Part shown: in pieces, positions 55,693-64,000 of the stretch
How the letters are laid out: each line of letters starts with the position of its first letter
How positions within the stretch are numbered: position 1 is the first letter of the stretch
NCBI RefSeq assembly: GCF_017726655.1
Contig: NZ_CP072308.1
Coordinates: 1,302,001-1,366,000 of the forward strand
Source of the DNA: Agrobacterium tumefaciens
GTDB lineage: Bacteria; Pseudomonadota; Alphaproteobacteria; Rhizobiales; Rhizobiaceae
Direction: 5' to 3'
Length of the DNA stretch: 64,000 bases
Notes under the pieces: generated by a model
Databases searched by the model: none
The model's input: only the letters and a program-made list of their open reading frames with translations
What the model was told of the DNA's origin: nothing
Program-made: the position numbers and the translations under genes

Positions 55693-56886
55693 CTACTCCT
55701 CCCGCCACCCCTCCAGATAATTCACGCGCTCCACGCCAGTAAACTTTGCCAGCCGCGATAGTTCCGCGTCGAGCTTTTCCAGCCGTCCGGCGGAAGCGCG
55801 CACGCCGGGCTCGAGCCACAGGCGACGCACATCCAGCGTGCTGCCTTTTCGCTCCGCCTTCATGTCGATGCGGCCGATCAGACGGTCGCCTTCCAGAAGC
55901 GGGAAAACATAATAGCCATATTGCCGTTTCGGCTCCGGCACGAAGACCTCGATCCGGTAATAAAAGCCAAAGAGCCGTTCGGTGCGGTTGCGGTCGCGCA
56001 GCAGCGGATCGAATGGGCTCAGGACACGGATGCGGGACGATGGTTCGGGCACGTCCGTCAGGTCAGCGGTGAAATCGGCAAAAGCGTAGGACGGGCGGGC
56101 CGTTTCGCCGTCAACGGACAGAAGCGAGACCTCGCAGAGTTCGTCGCGATGGCTTTTGACCCAGTCCCTCGCCTCCTGCGGCGTCACAAGATCGAAAAAC
56201 GCGGCGATTTCGCCGTGGGTGGCGAACCCCAGCCGTTTCAGTGCCTCGCGGCAGGCCCAGTCGATGAATTGGTCGTGCGCCACTTCGGTTTCGTGATGTT
56301 CGCCCGGAATGACGCGTTCGGCCAGGTCATAGACCTTCTGGAAGTTCACACGGCCTGATATTGCGAGCTTGCCAGTGTGCCAGAGATATTCGAGTGCGGT
56401 CTTGGAGGGATGCCAGTTCCACCAGCCGCCGGACTGGTGCCCCTCCTCCTTCAGTTCACGCGCCAAAACCGGACCGGTGGCGGCGATTCGCTCCAGCGTT
56501 TCGCCGAAAGCCGCATCGAAGCCCTCGCCGTGCCATTTGCGCCAGCGCTCCTGAATGATCGGTTCGCGGCGGCGGAAGCGGTGTTTCCAATAGGGGTAAA
56601 ATTGCGTCGGCACAATGGAGGCGTCATGCGTCCAGTGTTCGAAAAGCGCCCGGTCCTTTTCCAGCAGCGCCGTCAGATGGCCGCGCCTGTAGGTCTGGTT
56701 GCGGGAGAAGATGATCTGGTGGTGGGCGCGCTCCACCGTGCCGATGCTGTCCACCTGTACGAAACCCAGATCGGTGATGAGCTGCAGCAGCCCTTCTTTG
56801 GAAAGCGCCTTGCCGGGCGGTGAGGAAAGCCCCTGCCGCGCCAGAAAAATCCGCCTTGCCACCTCGTTCGAAACCTTGACCATCAT
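55693..56886 (-). CDS. YcaQ/AlkX-type DNA glycosylase (HTH_42 family)
   Basis: 397 residues from ATG 56886; the frame stays open to 57483 but that part is antisense to bioM. Family pattern: VSNEVARRIFLARQGL, the catalytic-type QxD motif in LGFVQVDSIGTVERAHH, LFEHWTHDASIVPTQFYPYWKHRF, GGWWNWHPSKTALEYLWHTGKL, and C-terminal RIRVLSPFDPLLRDRNRTERLFGF. E. coli YcaQ (AlkX) excises alkylated bases and unhooks interstrand crosslinks; the QxD motif places this protein in that branch. Probably repairs crosslinks or N7-alkylguanine. Confidence 0.87.
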   Translation of the reverse strand: MMVKVSNEVARRIFLARQGLSSPPGKALSKEGLLQLITDLGFVQVDSIGTVERAHHQIIFSRNQTYRRGHLTALLEKDRALFEHWTHDASIVPTQFYPYWKHRFRRREPIIQERWRKWHGEGFDAAFGETLERIAATGPVLARELKEEGHQSGGWWNWHPSKTALEYLWHTGKLAISGRVNFQKVYDLAERVIPGEHHETEVAHDQFIDWACREALKRLGFATHGEIAAFFDLVTPQEARDWVKSHRDELCEVSLLSVDGETARPSYAFADFTADLTDVPEPSSRIRVLSPFDPLLRDRNRTERLFGFYYRIEVFVPEPKRQYGYYVFPLLEGDRLIGRIDMKAERKGSTLDVRRLWLEPGVRASAGRLEKLDAELSRLAKFTGVERVNYLEGWREE

Positions 56887-56998
56887 ACGACCGAAGGTAG
56901 AACGGCTTTTTTGCGATTGCAATGTTCTTTTTTTGTTCCTTGTTTTACTTCTGTCGATGAAGCGGTATAGAACCGGCAACGAGCGCGAGGATAGAGAC

Positions 56999-57679
56999 TT
57001 GGAAATCCGTTTTAACGCCGCCAGTGTCGTTTTCGAAGGCCGGCAGGTGCTGCAACCGCTGTCATTGACATTGTCGGAGCGGCGAATCGGCGTGATTGGC
57101 CTTAACGGATCGGGCAAAACGACGTTCGCGCGGCTGATCAACGGGCTGAACAAGCCGGACGCGGGGAAAGTGACGGTCAACGGCCTGGATACCGTGACCG
57201 ATGCCAGGGCTGTCTTGCAGATGGTCGGTTTCATCTTCCAGAACCCGCAAAACCAGATCATCCTGCCCATCGTCCGTGACGATGTCGCCTTCGGCCTGAA
57301 ACGGCTCGGACTGAGCAAGACCGAGACGGAAAGAAGAGTGAAGGCCGTTCTATCCCGGCTCGGCATTGCGCATCTGGAGGAAAGGCGCGCGCATGAGCTT
57401 TCCGGCGGCGAATTGCAGCTTTCGGCGCTCGCAGCGCTTCTCGTCACCCAACCGCAAATCCTCATTCTCGACGAGCCGACCAATCAGCTCGATCTCAAGA
57501 ACCGGGCCATCGTGGAGAAAACCATGGCGGCGCTGCCGCAGGCGCTTGTTGTCATCACCCACGATCTGCCGCTCCTTACCGGCTTCGATCGCGTGCTGGT
57601 GTTTCACGAGGGGGCATTGATCGCTGATGCCCCGCCCGAAGAAGCGGTCGCGCACTATCTGGAGGTGGCATTGCGATGA
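56999..57679 (+). CDS. bioM: Biotin ECF transporter ATPase BioM
   Basis: 226 residues from TTG 56999 (AGGA seven bases ahead; an ATG at 56957 would add 14 residues). ABC ATPase: Walker A GLNGSGKTTFARLI, Q-loop GFIFQNPQNQII, signature HELSGGELQLSALAALL, Walker B ILILDEPTNQLDL, H-loop VITHD. The following genes encode BioN and BioY, defining the tripartite high-affinity biotin importer of the energy-coupling-factor type. I saw no match to the BioR box TTATMKATAA in the 110-bp upstream gap. Confidence 0.92.
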   Translation: MEIRFNAASVVFEGRQVLQPLSLTLSERRIGVIGLNGSGKTTFARLINGLNKPDAGKVTVNGLDTVTDARAVLQMVGFIFQNPQNQIILPIVRDDVAFGLKRLGLSKTETERRVKAVLSRLGIAHLEERRAHELSGGELQLSALAALLVTQPQILILDEPTNQLDLKNRAIVEKTMAALPQALVVITHDLPLLTGFDRVLVFHEGALIADAPPEEAVAHYLEVALR

Positions 57680-58281
57680 AATCGCTGCATGTCGACGGAA
57701 CCGGTTGGCTCTACCGCGTCTCACCGCGCCTCAAACTCCTGACGCTCATGGGCTTCAGCATCGCGCTCTTTCTCACCCGCGATCTCGCGGCGCTTGTTGC
57801 CGCGACCGTTCTGGCTGCCGGCGTTCTCAGCGCGACGCGCCTGCCCCTGCGCGACATCGCCCTGCGGCTGCGGCCGGTGATGCTGACGATCTTCCTCGTG
57901 GCCGCCTTCAGCTATCTCCTGCTTCCCGTCAATGATGCGAGTGTCAATCTTTTGCGCCTCACGGCACTCGCGCTGCTTGCGACCGCCGTCACCATCACCG
58001 TCAGCATCTCGCAGTTCATGGACGAAATCACGCTCGCTGCGGGGCCTCTGGAAAGGTTGGGGCTGCTCAAGGCCGCCGATATCGGGCTTGCCGTCGGGCT
58101 GGTGGTGCGCTTCGTGCCTGAAATCGTCAACCGTTACCACGCGGTGCGTGATGCACATCGCGCCCGTGGCCTGCCCGTGCGGATGGCGACGATCGTCGTG
58201 CCGCTCGTCATTATGACGTTGAAGGATGCCGATGCCATTGCCGACGCCATTGACGCCCGCGGTTTCAGAGGCCAAAGCTGA
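57676..58281 (+). CDS. bioN: Biotin ECF transporter transmembrane protein BioN
   Basis: 201 residues; start overlaps the bioM stop (ATGA). EcfT-type membrane protein with about five helices. The coupling motifs with Ala-Arg-Gly are present: AVRDAHRARGLPVR and DAIDARGFRG (ARG signatures that contact the ATPase). Forms the energy-coupling module with BioM and drives BioY. Confidence 0.92.
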   Translation: MKSLHVDGTGWLYRVSPRLKLLTLMGFSIALFLTRDLAALVAATVLAAGVLSATRLPLRDIALRLRPVMLTIFLVAAFSYLLLPVNDASVNLLRLTALALLATAVTITVSISQFMDEITLAAGPLERLGLLKAADIGLAVGLVVRFVPEIVNRYHAVRDAHRARGLPVRMATIVVPLVIMTLKDADAIADAIDARGFRGQS

Positions 58282-58313
58282 CAGGCATATAATCTTCAGG
58301 AGTTTTTAGTGTC

Positions 58314-58877
58314 ATGACGACCCGCGATCTTGTTTTGATTTCTCTTTTTTCCGCCATCATCATTGCGCTTGGTCTTTTGCCGCCCATCACGCTTGGTTTC
58401 ATTCCCGTGCCGATCACCGCGCAGTCGCTCGGCGTGATGCTGGCCGGTGTGGTGCTGGGCGCAAAGCGTGGCACGCTTGCGGTTCTGCTGACGATCCTGA
58501 TCGCTGCCATCGGCCTGCCGGTGCTCTCGGGCGGACGCGGCGGCCTTTCGATCTTTACGACACCGACAACGGGCTTCCTGATCGGCTGGATCGCAGCCGC
58601 TTTCGTCACCGGTTTCCTCTCGGAAAAATTCGTCCATCGTGGCCAGTCGGCTTTGGCACAGGGCGTCGGTTTCTTCATCGCCAGCCTGATCGGCGGCGTG
58701 GTGGTGCTTTATGCTTTCGGCATCTCCTATCTGGCTGTCGTCGTGGGACTCGGTTTTGAAAAGGCTTTCATGGGTTCGCTCGCCTTCATTCCCGGCGATG
58801 CGCTGAAAGCCGTTCTTGCCGCCCTTGCCGGCCGTGCGGTGATGGCCGGTTATCCGCTTCTGCCGCAGCGCGCCTGA
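58314..58877 (+). CDS. bioY: Biotin transporter substrate-binding protein BioY
   Basis: 187 residues, six predicted membrane helices; binds biotin in the membrane. Hallmarks: ALGLLPPITLGFIPVPITAQSLGVMLAGVVLGAKRGTLAVLLTI, GLPVLSGGRGGLSIFTTPTTGFLIGW, and GDALKAVLAALAGRAV. CAGGAG ribosome site 32 bp after bioN. Third gene of bioMNY. Confidence 0.94.
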   Translation: MTTRDLVLISLFSAIIIALGLLPPITLGFIPVPITAQSLGVMLAGVVLGAKRGTLAVLLTILIAAIGLPVLSGGRGGLSIFTTPTTGFLIGWIAAAFVTGFLSEKFVHRGQSALAQGVGFFIASLIGGVVVLYAFGISYLAVVVGLGFEKAFMGSLAFIPGDALKAVLAALAGRAVMAGYPLLPQRA

Positions 58878-58899
58878 TTGAAGTCTCAGGGAGGAAAGA

Positions 58900-59835
58900 A
58901 TGGCGACCCGACTTTACGAACATCCGATCTTCCTTGAGCATATCACGCCTTCCGGCCATCCCGAGCGGCCAGACCGCCTGCGGTCGCTGAACATCGCGCT
59001 TGAACATCCGAATTTCGAGCGGCTGGACCGGAAGGAAGCGCCGCAGGCGAATGAAGACGCGGTGCTGCTGGCCCATCCGGAAGAGCATCTTCTTGCCGTG
59101 ATGCGGCAGGTTCCCGAAGAGGACGGTGAGATCAACCGGATCGAGTCCGACACCTATCTCTCCCCCAAAAGCCTTCAGGCTGCGCTGACCGGCATCGGCG
59201 CCGCCATGGCGGCCGTGGATGACGTGTTTACCGGTGCCGCCGACAACGTCTTCGTCGCATCCCGCCCGCCCGGCCACCATGCCGAGACCGCCAAGGCCAT
59301 GGGTTTCTGTCTGTTCAACAATGTGGCGATTGCCGCCCGCCATGCGCAGAAGGCGCACGGCGCGGAGCGTATCGCCATCATCGACTGGGACGTGCATCAC
59401 GGCAACGGTACGCAGGATATCTTCTGGAACGACACATCCGTGCTGTTCTGCTCCACCCACCAGATGCCGCTTTACCCGTGGAGCGGTGACAAGAACGAAA
59501 CCGGCGTGAAGAACAACATCGTCAACGCGCCGCTTTCGCCCAATACCGGTAGCGAGCATTTTCGCGAGGCCTTCAAATCGCGCGTGCTGCCGGCGATTGC
59601 GGATTTTTCGCCTGATCTCATTCTCATCTCTGCCGGTTTCGACGCGCATCACCGCGATCCGCTCGCGCAGATCAATCTGGTGGGAGAGGATTTCGACTGG
59701 GCGACGGGCCGGCTTCTGGAGATGGCGGATAAATACACATCGAACCGGGTCGTCAGCCTGCTGGAAGGCGGTTATGATCTGGAAGGGCTGGCGGAATCGG
59801 CAGCCATGCATATCTTGAGAATGATGAAGGGTTGA
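58900..59835 (+). CDS. Histone-deacetylase-family amidohydrolase
   Basis: 311 residues, cytoplasmic. Zinc hydrolase of the HDAC/acetylpolyamine amidohydrolase superfamily: [26 protein letters not shown], zinc ligands in [28 protein letters not shown], and [13 protein letters not shown]; Tyr/His catalytic residues in the first motif. Substrate may be an acetylated polyamine or protein. It lies between bioY and xseB; the HDAC-xseB order recurs in alphaproteobacteria, without known functional link. Confidence 0.92.
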   Translation: MATRLYEHPIFLEHITPSGHPERPDRLRSLNIALEHPNFERLDRKEAPQANEDAVLLAHPEEHLLAVMRQVPEEDGEINRIESDTYLSPKSLQAALTGIGAAMAAVDDVFTGAADNVFVASRPPGHHAETAKAMGFCLFNNVAIAARHAQKAHGAERIAIIDWDVHHGNGTQDIFWNDTSVLFCSTHQMPLYPWSGDKNETGVKNNIVNAPLSPNTGSEHFREAFKSRVLPAIADFSPDLILISAGFDAHHRDPLAQINLVGEDFDWATGRLLEMADKYTSNRVVSLLEGGYDLEGLAESAAMHILRMMKG

Positions 59836-59837
59836 AC

Positions 59838-60092
59838 ATGACGGAAAATGCCAACACAGCCGATGTCAGCGGTTATTCGTTCGAAAAAGCCGTCGCCGAG
59901 CTGGAAAGCATTGTCGCACGCCTGGAACGCGGAGACGTGGCGCTGGACGAATCCATCGCCATCTATGAGCGCGGCGAAGCCCTGAAGAAGCATTGCGAAA
60001 CGCTGCTGAACGCTGCCGAAAAGCGCATCGAGAAGATCCGTCTCGACCGCGCAGGCAAGCCGCAGGGTGTGGAGCCGCTCGACGGGGAATAA
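59838..60092 (+). CDS. xseB: Exodeoxyribonuclease VII small subunit
   Basis: 84 residues from ATG 59838 (AAGGG upstream; the TTG at 59832 overlaps the previous stop). Pattern [54 protein letters not shown] is definitive for XseB, which forms a helical bundle decorating XseA and yields ExoVII for single-strand DNA degradation. The large subunit gene is not in this window. Confidence 0.95.
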   Translation: MTENANTADVSGYSFEKAVAELESIVARLERGDVALDESIAIYERGEALKKHCETLLNAAEKRIEKIRLDRAGKPQGVEPLDGE

Positions 60093-60193
60093 ACACGTCC
60101 TGTTGAACGGTGTGACGCTGCGTTCATCATTACAGCGCTCCCGTCCCGTTCCATTCGTGTTAAGCTTCCGCGTAACAATACGAGGAGCTGACC

Positions 60194-61117
60194 ATGTCCT
60201 TCTTTCCCGGCAACGACCCCGTCGCGGGCGATGCCTTTGCCTGCGACGCCATCGAGAACCTCATCATTCCGCGCACCAGCGACATTGGCGGTTTTGCCGT
60301 GCGCCGGGCGCTGCCGACCCGGCAGCGGCGGCTTGTCGGCCCGTTCATCTTTTTTGACCGCATGGGGCCGGCGATCCTGAAGGCGGGTGAGGCGCTCGAC
60401 GTCAAGCCGCACCCGCATATCGGGCTTTCCACGGTGACCTATCTGTTCGACGGCGAAATCAAGCATCGCGACAGTCTCGGCACCGAGCTTGTCATTCGCC
60501 CCGGCGACATCAACCTGATGACGGCCGGGCGCGGCATCGTGCATTCGGAACGCACGCCGGAAAACCTGCGCGGCCATCCGCTGTCCATGTCCGGCCTGCA
60601 GACCTGGCTTGCCCTGCCCGATCATATGGAGGAAATCGACCCGGCTTTTGCGCACACCGCGAAAGAAGAGATGCCGCTGATCGATATCAAGGGCGCATCC
60701 GGCCGGGTGGTGATCGGCGAATTCGAAGGCCTCACCTCCCCCGTTTCGGCCTTTACCGACACGCTGTATGTCGACCTGACCCTGGAGCCGGGCATAAAGT
60801 TCCCCTTCTCCGCCGATCATGAAGAGCGGGCGATCTATATTCTGTCCGGTTCGCTGGATGTGGCCGGCGATATCTTCGCCGCCGACCAGCTGCTCGTTTT
60901 CCGGCCCGGCGACGACATCACACTGCAGGCCGGCAGCAATGGCTGTCACATCATGATCTTTGGCGGGGCAGCACTGAATGAGCGCCGTTACATCTGGTGG
61001 AACTTCGTTTCGTCATCAAAAGAACGCATAGAGCAGGCCAAACAGGAGTGGAGAACAGGTCGCTTCGACATCGTTCCCGGTGACGAAGAAGAGTTTGTCC
61101 CTTTGCCGGAAGGTTGA
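60194..61117 (+). CDS. Pirin family bicupin protein
   Basis: 307 residues. N-terminal cupin with the metal motif [28 protein letters not shown], the pirin hallmark [18 protein letters not shown], and a C-terminal cupin ([27 protein letters not shown]). Conserved metal ligands are two His in HPHIG, the later His in HSE and the Glu. Pirins can be quercetinases or transcription cofactors; role here unknown. Positioned 102 bp before dxs and probably co-transcribed. Confidence 0.9.
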   Translation: MSFFPGNDPVAGDAFACDAIENLIIPRTSDIGGFAVRRALPTRQRRLVGPFIFFDRMGPAILKAGEALDVKPHPHIGLSTVTYLFDGEIKHRDSLGTELVIRPGDINLMTAGRGIVHSERTPENLRGHPLSMSGLQTWLALPDHMEEIDPAFAHTAKEEMPLIDIKGASGRVVIGEFEGLTSPVSAFTDTLYVDLTLEPGIKFPFSADHEERAIYILSGSLDVAGDIFAADQLLVFRPGDDITLQAGSNGCHIMIFGGAALNERRYIWWNFVSSSKERIEQAKQEWRTGRFDIVPGDEEEFVPLPEG

Positions 61118-61218
61118 AATTCTATAGAAGTATACGACATGCATGGCTCACCCGACGGCTTTCGCGACGAAGGACGTTCTCACGCGCCGCCCGGGGACCA
61201 CCAGAAAAGGCCGAACGA

Positions 61219-63138
61219 TTGACCGGAATGCCACAGACACCATTGCTTGACCGGGTGAATTTTCCCTCCGATCTCAAGGAGATCGACGATCGCGACCTGC
61301 CGGAATTGGCCAGGGAACTGCGCGACGAGATGATTGACGCCGTGTCGAAGACCGGCGGCCATCTGGGTGCCGGCCTTGGCGTCGTGGAACTGACGATTGC
61401 CATCCACAAAGTATTCAATACGCCGGAAGACCGGCTGATCTTCGATGTTGGCCATCAATGTTATCCGCACAAGATCCTGACCGGCCGGCGTGATCGCATC
61501 CGCACGCTGCGCCAGGAAAACGGGCTTTCCGGTTTCACCCGGCGGGCCGAAAGCGAATATGATGATTTCGGCGCCGGTCACTCTTCCACCTCCATTTCCG
61601 CCGGTCTCGGCATGGCGGTGGCGGCGGGTCTCGATGGCAGCGACCGCAAGGTGATCGCTGTCATCGGTGACGGTTCCATGTCTGCCGGCATGGCGTTTGA
61701 GGCGCTCAACAATGCCGGCGCGCTCGATGCGCGGCTGATCGTCATCTTGAACGACAACGACATGTCGATTGCACCGCCGACCGGCGCTATGAGTGCCTAT
61801 CTGGCACGTCTTGCCTCCGGCCGCACCTATATGGGCTTCCGTGATTTCGGCAAGAAACTGACGGCCTATCTCGGCAAGACCATCGACCGCGCCATTACCC
61901 GCGCCGTAACCCATGCGCGCGGTTATGTGACCGGCGGCACCCTGTTCGAGGAGCTCGGCTTTTATCACATCGGGCCTATCGACGGTCATTCCTTCGATCA
62001 CCTGCTGCCGGTGCTGCGCAATGTGCGCGACAACCAGAAAGGCCCCGTCCTCATCCATGTGGTGACGCAGAAGGGCAAGGGTTACGCCCCGGCGGAAGCG
62101 GCAGCGGACAAATATCACGGCGTCAACAAGTTCGACGTCATCACCGGCGCGCAGGCGAAAGCCAAGCCGAATGCGCCGAGCTACACCAGCGTCTTTGCCG
62201 AGGCCCTGATCCAGGAAGCGACCCTCGACGACAAGATCATCGGTGTAACGGCGGCCATGCCCAACGGCACCGGCCTCGACAAGATGGCCGAGCTTTTCCC
62301 GGCCCGCACCTTCGATGTCGGCATTGCCGAACAGCACGCCGTCACCTTTGCGGCCGGACTTGCGGCTGACGGGTACAAGCCGTTCTGCGCGCTTTATTCC
62401 ACTTTCCTGCAACGCGGTTACGACCAGTTGGTGCATGACGTGGCGATCCAGAGCCTGCCCGTGCGTTTCCCCATCGACCGCGCCGGGTTCGTCGGTGCCG
62501 ATGGCCCGACCCATGCCGGCTCCTTCGACACCACTTTCCTTGCCACCCTGCCCGGCATGGTGGTGATGGCGGCGTCTGACGAGGCCGAACTGAAACATAT
62601 GGTCCGCACGGCAGCGGCCTATGACGAAGGCCCGATTTCCTTCCGTTATCCGCGCGGAGAAGGTGTTGGCGTCGAGATGCCCGCGCGCGGCGAGATTCTC
62701 CAGATCGGCAAGGGCCGCATCATCAAGGAAGGCACCAAGGTTGCGCTGCTCTCCTTCGGCACGCGGCTTGCGGAATGCCTGGCGGCTGCCGAAGACCTCG
62801 ATGCCGCCGGACTTTCGACGACGGTTGCCGATGCGCGCTTTGCCAAGCCGCTCGATCTCGACCTCATCCGCCAGCTTGCCGCCCATCACGAGGTTCTGGT
62901 GACGATCGAGGAAGGTTCCGTTGGCGGCTTTGGAGCACATGTGCTGCATTTCATGGCGAGCGCGGGCCTGCTCGACCATGGCCCGAAGGTCCGCACCCTA
63001 ACCCTGCCCGATCAATGGGTGGAACAGGCCAGGCCCGAGACCATGTATGCCAATGCCGGCCTCGACCGCGCCGGCATCGTTTCCACCGTGTTTAATGCAC
63101 TCGGCCAGCGTCAGGCCGGTGTCGGATTTGCAGGCTGA
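61219..63138 (+). CDS. dxs: 1-deoxy-D-xylulose-5-phosphate synthase
   Basis: 639 residues from TTG 61219 (AAGG upstream; ATG 61228 is three codons later). First enzyme of the MEP isoprenoid pathway, condensing pyruvate and GAP with TPP. Motifs: [33 protein letters not shown] loop [35 protein letters not shown] and a transketolase C-domain [10 protein letters not shown]. The last enzyme of the pathway, IspH, is encoded at 35 kb. Confidence 0.97.
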   Translation: MTGMPQTPLLDRVNFPSDLKEIDDRDLPELARELRDEMIDAVSKTGGHLGAGLGVVELTIAIHKVFNTPEDRLIFDVGHQCYPHKILTGRRDRIRTLRQENGLSGFTRRAESEYDDFGAGHSSTSISAGLGMAVAAGLDGSDRKVIAVIGDGSMSAGMAFEALNNAGALDARLIVILNDNDMSIAPPTGAMSAYLARLASGRTYMGFRDFGKKLTAYLGKTIDRAITRAVTHARGYVTGGTLFEELGFYHIGPIDGHSFDHLLPVLRNVRDNQKGPVLIHVVTQKGKGYAPAEAAADKYHGVNKFDVITGAQAKAKPNAPSYTSVFAEALIQEATLDDKIIGVTAAMPNGTGLDKMAELFPARTFDVGIAEQHAVTFAAGLAADGYKPFCALYSTFLQRGYDQLVHDVAIQSLPVRFPIDRAGFVGADGPTHAGSFDTTFLATLPGMVVMAASDEAELKHMVRTAAAYDEGPISFRYPRGEGVGVEMPARGEILQIGKGRIIKEGTKVALLSFGTRLAECLAAAEDLDAAGLSTTVADARFAKPLDLDLIRQLAAHHEVLVTIEEGSVGGFGAHVLHFMASAGLLDHGPKVRTLTLPDQWVEQARPETMYANAGLDRAGIVSTVFNALGQRQAGVGFAG

Positions 63139-63161
63139 AGCACGCTGTCCGAGGAGAAGCA

Positions 63162-63181
63162 GGCGGGCATTTGGTCCCGCC
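63162..63181. terminator. Hairpin between dxs and the NTF2-like gene
   Basis: GGCGGG/CCCGCC stem with an 8-nt loop, 24 bases past the dxs stop and 15 before the convergent stop. No T-run, so efficiency is uncertain. Confidence 0.35.
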
Positions 63182-63195
63182 CCTCGTCACTGGTT

Positions 63196-63558
63196 TTATG
63201 CCGCCGTGGCATCAAGAAAACCGACGACACTGTCTATCCGGCCGTCGGCATCGCGGCTGACGATATCGGTGCCGCCAGCGACGTCGTCGCCGTCAGGCGA
63301 AACCAGACGCCATGAGAAACGGGTAAAATCGCCGTGTCCGTCAGGGGTGCCGGTCAGCACGAAGCGATATCCAGGAAATTTCTGCCGCGCCGCCTCGATC
63401 ATGGCGGTGATCCCCTTCCGGCCCTCGCCCTGCATCAAGGGATCGATATAACGGGCGGTTTCGGCCCATGCCTTGTTTACCATCAGCTTGCGGCGTTCGC
63501 CGTCTTCTTCGTTCCAGACTGCGAGATAGGTTTCGGCGATTGCGAGATGCTGCGTCAT
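63196..63558 (-). CDS. NTF2-like / SnoaL-type protein
   Basis: 120 residues from ATG 63558 (GGAG seven bases ahead). NTF2 fold: AIAETYLAVWNEEDGERRKLMVNKAWAETARYIDPLMQGEGRKGITAMIEAARQKFPGYRFVLTGTPDGHGDFTRFSWRLVSPDGDDVAGGTDIVSRDADGRIDSVVGF. Such proteins bind hydrophobic small molecules or act as isomerases. It is divergent from the XRE regulator (107-bp shared promoter region), which suggests the regulator controls it. Confidence 0.8.
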   Translation of the reverse strand: MTQHLAIAETYLAVWNEEDGERRKLMVNKAWAETARYIDPLMQGEGRKGITAMIEAARQKFPGYRFVLTGTPDGHGDFTRFSWRLVSPDGDDVAGGTDIVSRDADGRIDSVVGFLDATAA

Positions 63559-63665
63559 GATTGCGCTCCTTGTGGTTGACGGACCAAACATGCCGGGGGT
63601 CGGGAAGCGGAACAATTACCTCTGAGGTAATCGCATCGGCGATATCTTCTGCTAGGCTGCGGGGC

Positions 63666-64000
63666 ATGACACATCATCGAGAACATGTCGGCCAGCTGCT
63701 GAAGGAATGGCGAGCCCGCCGCAGATTGAGCCAGCTCGATCTGGCCGTGGAGGCTGAAATATCCACGCGTCACCTGAGTTTTGTGGAAAGCGGGCGCTCC
63801 TCCCCCAGTCGCGACATGCTGGAGAGGCTGGCCGAGCGGCTTTCCATGCCCGCCCGCGCCGCCAACCGGCTGATGCTGGCGGCGGGTTATGCGCCTGTTC
63901 ATTCCGAACGGCCGATGGACGCGCCCGATATGGCGGCGGCCCGGCAGGCGGTCGAAACCGTGGTGCACGGGCATATGCCCTTCCCCGCCCTTGCCGTTGA
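63666..64000 (+). CDS. XRE-family transcriptional regulator (MmyB-like), 3' end outside window
   Basis: 111 residues visible. N-terminal XRE helix-turn-helix (residues 8-62: LLKEWRARRRLSQLDLAVEAEISTRHLSFVESGRSSPSRDMLERLAERL) followed by RAANRLMLAAGYAPVHSERPMDAPDM, the junction typical of regulators with an MmyB-like PAS-type ligand domain. It runs off the window. The NTF2-like gene is its likely divergent target, by the common pattern of such regulators with small oxidoreductases or SnoaL proteins. Confidence 0.85.
   Translation, partial: MTHHREHVGQLLKEWRARRRLSQLDLAVEAEISTRHLSFVESGRSSPSRDMLERLAERLSMPARAANRLMLAAGYAPVHSERPMDAPDMAAARQAVETVVHGHMPFPALAV

Noticed and set aside
56887..57483. N-terminal 199-residue extension of the YcaQ-like protein
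   Set aside because: The extension is antisense to bioM, rich in Ser/Arg as shadow frames are, and the family N-terminus VSNEVARRIF starts at ATG 56886.

Overview
The window reads as a chromosomal segment of a Rhizobiales alphaproteobacterium, most likely Agrobacterium (A. fabrum/tumefaciens-like). The reasons are high GC with dense coding, a CcrM adenine methyltransferase, a bioMNY biotin importer, the order coxB-coxA-ctaB-coxF-ctaG-coxC-DUF983-surf1-ispH-thrB-rnhA, the order DUF721-dsbA-smc divergent from mutY, and rhizobial palindromic intergenic elements. This assignment comes from recognising gene content, not from a database search. I saw no rRNA, tRNA, IS element, prophage or CRISPR array.

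Layout. 1-6.9 kb: the 3' part of a dicarboxylate/amino-acid symporter, a periplasmic lysozyme inhibitor (MliC-like) behind an AT-rich leader, a small lipoprotein, ppdK, a Tat-signal VOC protein, and an AT-rich DUF4375/DMP19-like gene that looks foreign. 7-18.7 kb: smc, a Tat/Sec-exported DsbA-like protein and a DUF721 (DciA-like) protein on the minus strand; mutY and a HAD phosphatase on plus; ccrM with CtrA-like promoter half-sites; a secreted tandem-domain protein; a DUF1284/GntR pair; another HAD phosphatase. 18.7-29.4 kb: a palindromic element, a lipoprotein, thrC, an M16 peptidase, a RimJ-like acetyltransferase coupled to a 7TM-PAS-GGDEF-EAL protein, a zinc-ribbon peptidase, a CsbD protein, a YqgE/AlgH protein and a lone DsbD N-terminal domain. 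29.4-33.4 kb: a 1-Cys peroxiredoxin, an AT-rich leader, a HAF-repeat autotransporter and a Dabb protein.

33.5-43.2 kb is a large minus-strand block for the aa3 cytochrome oxidase: subunits II, I and III, heme O synthase, the Cu chaperone CtaG, the 43-residue CoxF (too short to appear in ordinary ORF lists) and Surf1. It continues into ispH, thrB and rnhA. 43.5-50.7 kb: an IalB-family protein, TldD, a VOC protein, a HAD phosphatase, a MazG-like protein, a TauE-type exporter, PdxH, a surface lipoprotein and a DnaJ-type chaperone. 50.8-55.4 kb: fabI, a histidine phosphatase, a DUF1344 protein, aroC and a RibBX-type ribB whose GTP-cyclohydrolase half is degenerate. 55.7-64 kb: a YcaQ-type DNA glycosylase, bioMNY, an HDAC-family protein, xseB, pirin, dxs, an NTF2-like protein and the start of an XRE regulator.

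Most genes are housekeeping. The accessory or odd parts are the DUF4375 gene, the autotransporter with its 54-bp coding repeat and AT-rich leader, two families of palindromic mosaic repeats (three copies each), the degenerate RibA-like domain, and several candidate regulatory palindromes. I did not find a clear new multi-gene system; the best candidates are given as findings with honest scores.
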